Part shown: positions 13,731-15,340 of the stretch, in pieces
How the letters are laid out: every line of letters starts with the position of its first letter
How positions within the stretch are numbered: the first letter of the stretch is position 1
NCBI GenBank assembly: GCA_016789785.1
Contig: JAEUQE010000221.1
Span: forward strand, 1-15,340
Length of the DNA: 15,340 nucleotides
Source: Bryobacterales bacterium
Lineage (GTDB): Bacteria > Acidobacteriota > Terriglobia > Bryobacterales > Bryobacteraceae
Reading direction: 5' to 3'
The notes under the pieces: generated by a model
Told to the model about the DNA's origin: nothing
The model's database searches: none
Seen by the model: only the letters and a program-made list of their open reading frames with translations
Position numbers and translations under genes: made by a program

Positions 13731-14995
13731 GAGGGGATCTTACCAAAGAACCGCCGGAGTCTTGGCACGGAGGGGGTTGCTCGTTCGTCGTGCCAACGGC
13801 AGCCCGGTGGATTTTGCCGAACTGCCGGATGGTCTCGCATCGGGCACTGCTTCGGTAAGCCGGATGATACGCACCAGTCTCCCCGTCAAGGGAATGCGCA
13901 ACAAGCGGCTTTCGGCCTACAGCCATCGCGCCGATCAAAGGACCTGCCGCCACCGGCCCACGATAGAACAAGTGCAGTTCCGGTGCGCTGCTGGCCTCGA
14001 TTGAACCGCGCAGCCAGTCGCGAACTTCGCGCACCAGGTCCGGCCAGTCGCCCGGCGTAACGACTCCGTTATGGTGGAACGCCGAGATCTTCTCATCGGG
14101 CAACTCCGGAAAGACACGCTTCAGGAGCCGCGTATCAATGGTTCCGTAGCCGATTGATACCAGCAGCGCCCCAGCGTTGGGGTTCACCTGGTGAAGGGCG
14201 GGCGGCCAGTATGCGGGTACAGTCACCTTGAAACGTGTGTCCACCTCGAAGACAGGCTCCCTTCCGCCGAGGTACAGAGTCTTCGCAATGGCGATCGGCA
14301 AACCGTCCCTCTCTCTTGTGCGAGTCCAAGTGATGCCGGGTATCGCGCAAGAGAAGGATTCCGCCAGTGAGTCCTCCTCTGCTTGGCGGCGTCAAGACCG
14401 GGAAGACTCACCAAGCCGCCAGGACTCTCGAACTCGATACGATCAGCAAACACGTAGATCTTCGTGGACTGCCGGTCCCGATAGTCACGGTGGGCCAGAG
14501 CACTCACAAGGATCTCGAAGAGCGCTTTGCGCGAGTAGCGGTATTGTTAGTTCCACCGTTGAACGGATCCAGAGTCTTGTCCGTGATCACGCCAGTCTCT
14601 GCTTCCAGCATCCCCATCGCTCTGTCCAGTAGTTTCGGCAGCGGCCCGAAAACTCGTTTGAGAAGAAGATCGGCTCGGCCCGGCTTGACGCCGCGAAACC
14701 GGGTGATGGCGACGAACGCACCCGGCAAATGGCGTTCAGGTTCACGGGCGATCAGGAGGGCCGCAAATCGATTCAACGCAATATGGTCACCGTTCGTTGT
14801 CCGGATGCGCGATGTCAGCGGATCGGCGCTTCCGAAAAGACGGAATCCGGCTTCCAGCATCTGCTTCGCGCCGCCTGGGAGGCTGACGCCCCGCACGATG
14901 TATCTGAGCGATCCGATGCGGCCCAGTTCCGAGTGGGAAGCGCCCACGCGCGACATCATTGCTGCCATCGAATCCCTTCGCCGATTTGGCCACAA
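13723..14995 (-). pseudogene. Frameshifted Schlafen/AlbA_2-like ATP-binding protein with C-terminal SAVED-like domain
   Basis: Three minus-strand frames join into one protein. Frame A (14995 to about 14540) resembles the back half of AlbA_2-type proteins: RYIVRG, then FAALLIAREPERHLPGAFVAITRF and KRVFGPLPKLLDRAM. Frame B (about 14540-14310) has RYSRKALFEILVSALAHRDY and VFADRIEFESPGGL, the HATPase_c_4 (RecG-C-like) signature, then RNPSLARYPASLGLAQERG. Frame C (about 14310-13723) continues DGLPIAIAKTLYLGG, then FEVDTRFKVTVPA, and a domain with ALLVSIGYGTIDTRLL and ELHLFYRGPVAAGPLIGAM ending GAYHPAY. The last part matches the SAVED pattern (HLF..GP..., YxP). Restoring one base near 14540 and one near 14308 rebuilds the frame. 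The expected N-terminal EFK-type AlbA_2 start is missing. SAVED domains sense cyclic oligonucleotides in CBASS; that role here is inference. Confidence 0.65.
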
Positions 14996-14999
14996 GATG

Positions 15000-15340
15000 C
15001 TCGCGCACGCTTTTCGTTCGATTCAACTGACGTTCGAGGCCCCGCCTCAAGCCGAGAGACGCAGTGACTTCGGAGCATCCGCTTCATCGCTCGCAAGACC
15101 GCCATGATCCCAAAGGCAGACTCTTGAGATCAGGAGTGGTCGGCCGATTCGCCATCGGGAAAGACAGCAACCGCCGGTCGTCGCAGCCCGGGTGCGGGCT
15201 TCAGAGCCGAAACGGCCCGCGTGGGCGCATGCGCGGCGCGGTAGGCGCTCATGAGATGGCTAACCTGACTTTCGCAGTTCCGGCCTGATTCGACCTGGGT
15301 CGTGACTGGATTTGGTTTGCTATCAACGCCGCAGTCGCCG
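15000..15340. other. Right-edge region with no recognised gene
   Basis: The missing N-terminal part of the AlbA_2-like pseudogene should lie here but no frame shows it. On the minus strand a frame is open from the window edge to a TGA at 15130-15132 (about 70 codons, Ser/Ala/Arg-rich, including SHLMSAYRAAHAPTRAVSA). It could be the end of an incoming gene. Nothing in it is recognisable, and chance openness in GC-rich DNA is as likely. Confidence 0.35.

Noticed and set aside
1..15340. CRISPR arrays, tRNA or rRNA genes, IS element ends
   Set aside because: No regularly spaced repeats, cloverleaf sequences, rRNA signatures or transposase motifs were seen on either strand.

Overview
The window looks like a chromosomal segment of an acidobacterium, probably of the Solibacter/Bryobacter type. 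The reasons are the high GC content, a long MacB/FtsX-like permease of the acidobacterial duplicated orphan permease (ADOP) type behind a small PadR regulator, two ECF sigma factors of the TIGR02999-like type (one coupled to a Ser/Thr kinase with a periplasmic-type sensor half), and several secreted carbohydrate-active proteins. The taxonomic call is inference from gene content. Every recognised gene but one lies on the minus strand.

Layout, left to right. 1-1385 is the N-terminal two thirds or so of a secreted glycoside hydrolase family 2 enzyme, cut by the window edge. 1386-2215 has no protein gene. It holds a compact ORF-less group II intron (about 1561-2101, minus strand) with a recognisable 5' GUGCG end, domain V and a domain VI with a bulged branch-point A. 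2216-3940 is a tight pair, nagA (N-acetylglucosamine-6-phosphate deacetylase) followed after 3 nt by an ECF sigma factor that has no kinase partner. 3941-4463 is an unassigned gap. 4464-6206 encodes a secreted toroid-type protein resembling polysaccharide lyases. 6252-6533 encodes a tiny secreted Cys/His-rich protein. 6688-9699 is the padR-ADOP permease operon. Its promoter (9722-9750) sits inside a strikingly symmetric 53-bp nested inverted repeat. 9864-10808, the only plus-strand gene, encodes a secreted protein with three bulb-lectin mannose-binding motifs and an unknown C-terminal domain. 10834-13730 is a translationally coupled ECF sigma / transmembrane Ser/Thr kinase pair with an ATGA overlap. 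13723-14995 is a broken gene whose pieces rebuild a Schlafen/AlbA_2-type ATP-binding protein fused to a C-terminal SAVED-like domain. SAVED is the cyclic-oligonucleotide sensor of CBASS and related anti-phage systems. 15000-15340 holds nothing recognisable.

How the genes may work together. GH2, NagA and the lyase-like protein suggest breakdown of extracellular amino-sugar-containing or acidic glycans. The lectin may bind such glycans. The sigma/kinase and PadR/permease modules are typical acidobacterial envelope-signalling and export units. The least ordinary items are the ORF-less intron, the AlbA_2-HATPase-SAVED fusion remnant lying head-to-tail against the sigma/kinase pair, and the nested palindrome over the padR promoter.
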